Assembly (NCBI GenBank): GCA_002725445.1
Contig: PBPD01000023.1
Location: 1-7,019 of the forward strand
Length of the DNA: 7,019 nt
Source of the DNA: Rickettsiales bacterium
GTDB lineage: Bacteria; Pseudomonadota; Alphaproteobacteria; Rickettsiales; UBA3002
Direction of reading: 5' to 3'
Shown here: one piece after another, positions 6,209 to 7,019 of the stretch
How positions within the stretch are numbered: the stretch's first letter is position 1
How the letters are laid out: every line of letters begins with the position of its first letter
Notes under the pieces: model-generated
Seen by the model: only the letters and a program-made list of their open reading frames with translations
Database searches by the model: none
Told to the model about the DNA's origin: nothing
Made by a program: the position numbers and the translations under genes

Positions 6209-6210
6209 TC
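6190..6210 (-). terminator. Weak terminator-like hairpin after comM
   Basis: On the - strand, overlapping the comM stop codon, ACAC and GTGT arms flank an 8-base AT loop and run into five T residues. The stem is only 4 pairs (5 with a G-U), so it would be a poor intrinsic terminator at best. Confidence 0.2.
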
Positions 6211-7019
6211 AGGCAACTTGCTGCCCTTGTCCAGGCCGCCAGTGGCGATAGCTGAGCGCTTCGGCAATGTGATTGGCCTGCACATCGGCCTGCCCTTCGA
6301 GATCAGCAATGGTGCGCGCCACCCGCAGCACACGTGTCAGCCCGCGCATAGAAAGCTGCAATTTAGTAGTAGCATCGTCCAGCATTGCGCGTCCCTTTTC
6401 GCTTGGCATCGCAATTTCGCGCAGCCGGTCACCGCTGATCTGCGCATTAGTGCGTGCACCATCAGCACGGTAACGCATTTGTTGCATATCGCGCGCCTTC
6501 TTCACGCGCTCCCCTACGCTGGCACTGGATTCTGCGACGCTATCATTTAACATCTCTAACGTATCAACGGCGGGCACTTCTATATGAATATCAATGCGAT
6601 CTAGCAATGGGCCAGACAATTTGGACTGATAATCGACCGCGCATTTAGGTGCCTTATTGCAGGCACGGCTGGCATCATCGAGATACCCGCAGCGGCAAGG
6701 GTTCATCGCCGCCACCAATTGCACCTGCGCTGGATAGGTCACATGCGCCTGTGCGCGTGCCACGCTGACCGTGCCCGTCTCCAAGGGTTGGCGTAGCGCT
6801 TCCAGCACGCCACGGGGAAACTCCGGCAATTCATCCAGAAATAGCACGCCATTATGCGCGAGCGATATTTCGCCCGGCAGCGCTTTGCGCCCACCGCCTA
6901 CCATCGCCGCCATTGAGCTGGAATGGTGCGGATCACGGAACGGGCGTATATTGGTCAATTTACCATCGCTCAATCGTCCTGCCACGCTGGCAATGGTACT
7001 AACTTCCAGAATCTCGTCG
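6209..7019 (-). CDS. comM: ComM/YifB family AAA+ ATPase, Mg-chelatase-like (C-terminal half, 5' truncated)
   Basis: This is the C-terminal 269 residues of a ComM-type protein; the family is usually about 500 residues. In Gram-negative bacteria ComM is a hexameric helicase that promotes branch migration during natural transformation, though it is widely kept in bacteria not known to be competent. Numbering from the first full codon at 7018: RPFRDPHH at 25-32 and PGEISLAHNGVLFLDELPEF at 48-66, including the Walker B motif with D62 and E63. Sensor-1 Asn is N106 in AAMNPC, followed by a four-cysteine cluster (C108, C110, C120, C126). SGPLLDRIDIHIEVP (135-149) and the C-terminal lid with LSMRGLTRVLRVARTIADLE (222-241) complete the pattern. 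Walker A and the N-terminal Lon-like domain lie beyond the right edge. The frame is open to the edge, so the GTG codon at 6985 is internal. Confidence 0.95.
   Translation of the reverse strand, partial: DEILEVSTIASVAGRLSDGKLTNIRPFRDPHHSSSMAAMVGGGRKALPGEISLAHNGVLFLDELPEFPRGVLEALRQPLETGTVSVARAQAHVTYPAQVQLVAAMNPCRCGYLDDASRACNKAPKCAVDYQSKLSGPLLDRIDIHIEVPAVDTLEMLNDSVAESSASVGERVKKARDMQQMRYRADGARTNAQISGDRLREIAMPSEKGRAMLDDATTKLQLSMRGLTRVLRVARTIADLEGQADVQANHIAEALSYRHWRPGQGQQVA

Overview
The window reads as chromosomal DNA of an alphaproteobacterium with intermediate GC. The evidence is the type of each protein (SURF1, a compact M16B peptidase resembling the mitochondrial processing peptidase, an RpoH with an intact RpoH box) and the gene order SURF1-thrC-M16 and rluD-rpoH, which I recognise from that class. 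I see no insertion sequence, phage gene, CRISPR array, tRNA or rRNA. Coding density is very high: the only gaps are 132, 75 and 24 bases, plus 2 bases between SURF1 and thrC.

Left block (1-2978, + strand): the C-terminal end of a SURF1 cytochrome-oxidase assembly protein, cut by the window edge; then threonine synthase (thrC) after 2 bases; then a complete zinc peptidase of family M16 whose ATG overlaps the thrC stop codon in an ATGA. This looks like one co-transcribed, translationally coupled unit.

Middle block (2975-4357): a 127-residue single-pass membrane protein on the - strand is wedged in without spare bases. Its stop codon overlaps the M16 stop codon, and its start codon abuts the start codon of the pseudouridine synthase gene rluD head to head in a CATATG palindrome. 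Each gene of the head-to-head pair carries its Shine-Dalgarno sequence inside the other.

Right block (4358-7019): rluD is followed by a 132-base AT-rich leader and rpoH, the heat-shock sigma factor. The leader holds a possible promoter, a small hairpin, a sequence complementary to the rpoH Shine-Dalgarno, a duplicated 7-mer and an 11-codon mini-ORF. Convergent to rpoH on the - strand is a coiled-coil protein with a shortened central J-domain (HPD motif present), preceded by the C-terminal half of the ComM/YifB AAA+ ATPase, which runs off the right edge.

Most of the window is housekeeping. The points most worth a second look are the J-domain protein beside the heat-shock sigma factor, the possible RNA control element in the rpoH leader, and the gene wedged between M16 and rluD.
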